Below are positions 32,944 through 33,845 of a stretch of 33,845 bases of DNA, piece by piece. The translations under genes were made by a program, and so were the position numbers. The first letter of the stretch is position 1; every line of letters begins with the position of its first letter. Source of the DNA: Rhodococcus yananensis (GTDB taxonomy: Bacteria; Actinomycetota; Actinomycetes; Mycobacteriales; Mycobacteriaceae); NCBI RefSeq assembly GCF_020515525.1, contig NZ_JAIYEP010000051.1, positions 1 through 33,845 of the forward strand, written 5' to 3'. The notes under the pieces are model-generated. The model saw only the letters and a list, made by a program, of their open reading frames with translations. It ran no database searches and was not told where the DNA came from.

Positions 32944-33804
32944 GTGCACGGTAACGGCAACCGTCTGAAGACGGCGGGACTGCTGATCGGGATGTCGGCG
33001 CTGATCGTGTTCGTCGGAGCGTTGTTCGGCAGCACCACGATCCTGGTGATCTCGATAGTGCTCGCGGTCGCGATGAACGGTTACGCGTACTTCAACAGCG
33101 ACAGGTTGGCGTTGCGGGCGATGCACGCGCAGCCGATCACCGAGGTGCAGGCGCCCGTGATGTACCGGATCGTGCGCGAACTCGCGACGACCGCGCACCA
33201 GCCGATGCCGCGCCTGTACGTCAGCCCGACCAACGCGCCCAATGCGTTCGCGACGGGACGCAATCCGCGCAATGCCGCGGTGTGCTGCACCACCGGCATC
33301 CTGCAGATCCTCGACGAACGTGAACTGCGCGCGGTACTCGGGCACGAACTGTCGCACGTGTACAACCGGGACATCCTGATCTCCTCGGTTGCCGGCGCGA
33401 TGGCCTCGGTGATCTCGGGGCTCGCGAATCTCGCGTTCTTCGCCGGGGCGTTCGGGGGCAACCGCGGGGGTGCGAACCCGATCGCGGTGCTGTTGGTGTC
33501 GCTGCTCGGCCCGGTCGCGGCGACGCTCGTCAAGTTGGCGGTGTCGCGGTCGCGGGAGTACGAGGCCGACCGGACCGGTGCGGAGTTGACGGGCGATCCG
33601 CTCGCGCTCGCCTCGGCGCTGCGCAAGATCGAACGTGGCGCGCAGGCGGCGCCGCTGCCGCCGGAACCGCAGTTGGCGGCTCAGTCGCACATGATGATCG
33701 CGAATCCGTTCCGCGCGGGAGACCGGATGGGGCGGTTGTTCTCGACCCACCCTCCCATGGATGAGCGGGTCGAACGACTCGAGCGGATGGCGGGGCTGCG
33801 CTGA
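32944..33804 (+). CDS. htpX: Membrane zinc metalloprotease HtpX
   Basis: HtpX is an M48 protease that degrades damaged membrane proteins. The 286-residue protein has two N-terminal helices (about 11-28 and 31-50), the zinc site HELSH (134-138), two more hydrophobic stretches (about 145-170 and 180-201), and the third ligand in SREYEADR (E205). Length equals M. tuberculosis HtpX (Rv0563). GTG 32944 was chosen over ATG 32923 because GGGAAGAGG lies just upstream and [10 protein letters not shown] fits the family start. The last 41 nt of the window after the stop hold nothing I can identify. Confidence 0.95.
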   Translation: MHGNGNRLKTAGLLIGMSALIVFVGALFGSTTILVISIVLAVAMNGYAYFNSDRLALRAMHAQPITEVQAPVMYRIVRELATTAHQPMPRLYVSPTNAPNAFATGRNPRNAAVCCTTGILQILDERELRAVLGHELSHVYNRDILISSVAGAMASVISGLANLAFFAGAFGGNRGGANPIAVLLVSLLGPVAATLVKLAVSRSREYEADRTGAELTGDPLALASALRKIERGAQAAPLPPEPQLAAQSHMMIANPFRAGDRMGRLFSTHPPMDERVERLERMAGLR

Positions 33805-33845
33805 GCGCACCTCCGTGGACGAGGCGCGCCCTTCCGCACGGTGCG

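Overview
The window is a compact, very GC-rich piece of a mycolate-type actinobacterial chromosome. Gene content and order follow Mycobacterium tuberculosis from hemB (Rv0512) to htpX (Rv0563), with local insertions and losses. The proteins look most like Rhodococcus, Prescottella or Nocardia relatives; I cannot fix the genus from sequence alone. There are no rRNA or tRNA genes, insertion sequences, prophage or CRISPR, and codon and base use look uniform, so this is core chromosome rather than an island. The first 12 bases match the 3' end of the Illumina adapter, which suggests that position 1 is a contig edge.

Layout. (1) 1-2574: hemB, a four-helix membrane protein, a 39-codon membrane microprotein, a DUF3093-like protein, and a small copper chaperone behind a promoter with two copper-repressor-type palindromes. 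(2) 2559-4556, minus: an acyl-CoA oxidase/dehydrogenase. (3) 4713-10893, plus: hemL, a histidine phosphatase, a TlpA-like lipoprotein, CcdA, ResB and CcsB; the last five form the System II cytochrome c maturation operon with stop/start overlaps. (4) 10963-15587: an orphan MinD-like ATPase, a tiny membrane protein, a BldC-like regulator, a DUF4229 protein, a cysteine desulfhydrase-like PLP enzyme, an HTH/Clp-N pair and a four-helix YvlD-type protein. (5) 15598-21829, minus: menB, an unknown protein, a VOC protein, then pitA, a small membrane protein, two DUF3349 proteins, menE and menA. (6) 21892-24098, plus: a hotdog thioesterase coupled to menC, then a DUF6918 protein. (7) 24189-26085, minus: DUF1361 and VanZ-RDD membrane proteins. 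(8) 26283-33804: menD, a DUF3592 protein, MgtA-type mannosyltransferase, menG, menJ (minus), a long-chain prenyl diphosphate synthase, and htpX.

The theme is respiration. Haem synthesis (hemB, hemL) and haem attachment to cytochrome c (ccdA-resB-ccsB) sit beside nearly all of menaquinone synthesis: menD, menC, menE, menB, menA, menG, the side-chain synthase and the side-chain reductase menJ. Isochorismate synthase (menF) and MenH are not in the window. The DHNA-CoA thioesterase step may be filled by the hotdog protein coupled to menC.

The most interesting signals are: many transcription units with a -10-like hexamer 6-7 nt before the start codon, implying leaderless mRNAs; a 32-bp perfect palindrome and a second matching site controlling the HTH/Clp-N pair; the dual operator of the copper chaperone; the candidate MenI; and two tandem-repeat blocks upstream of the bldC-like gene and of menG. 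I did not find a wholly new multi-gene system. The HTH/Clp-N module is the closest candidate.
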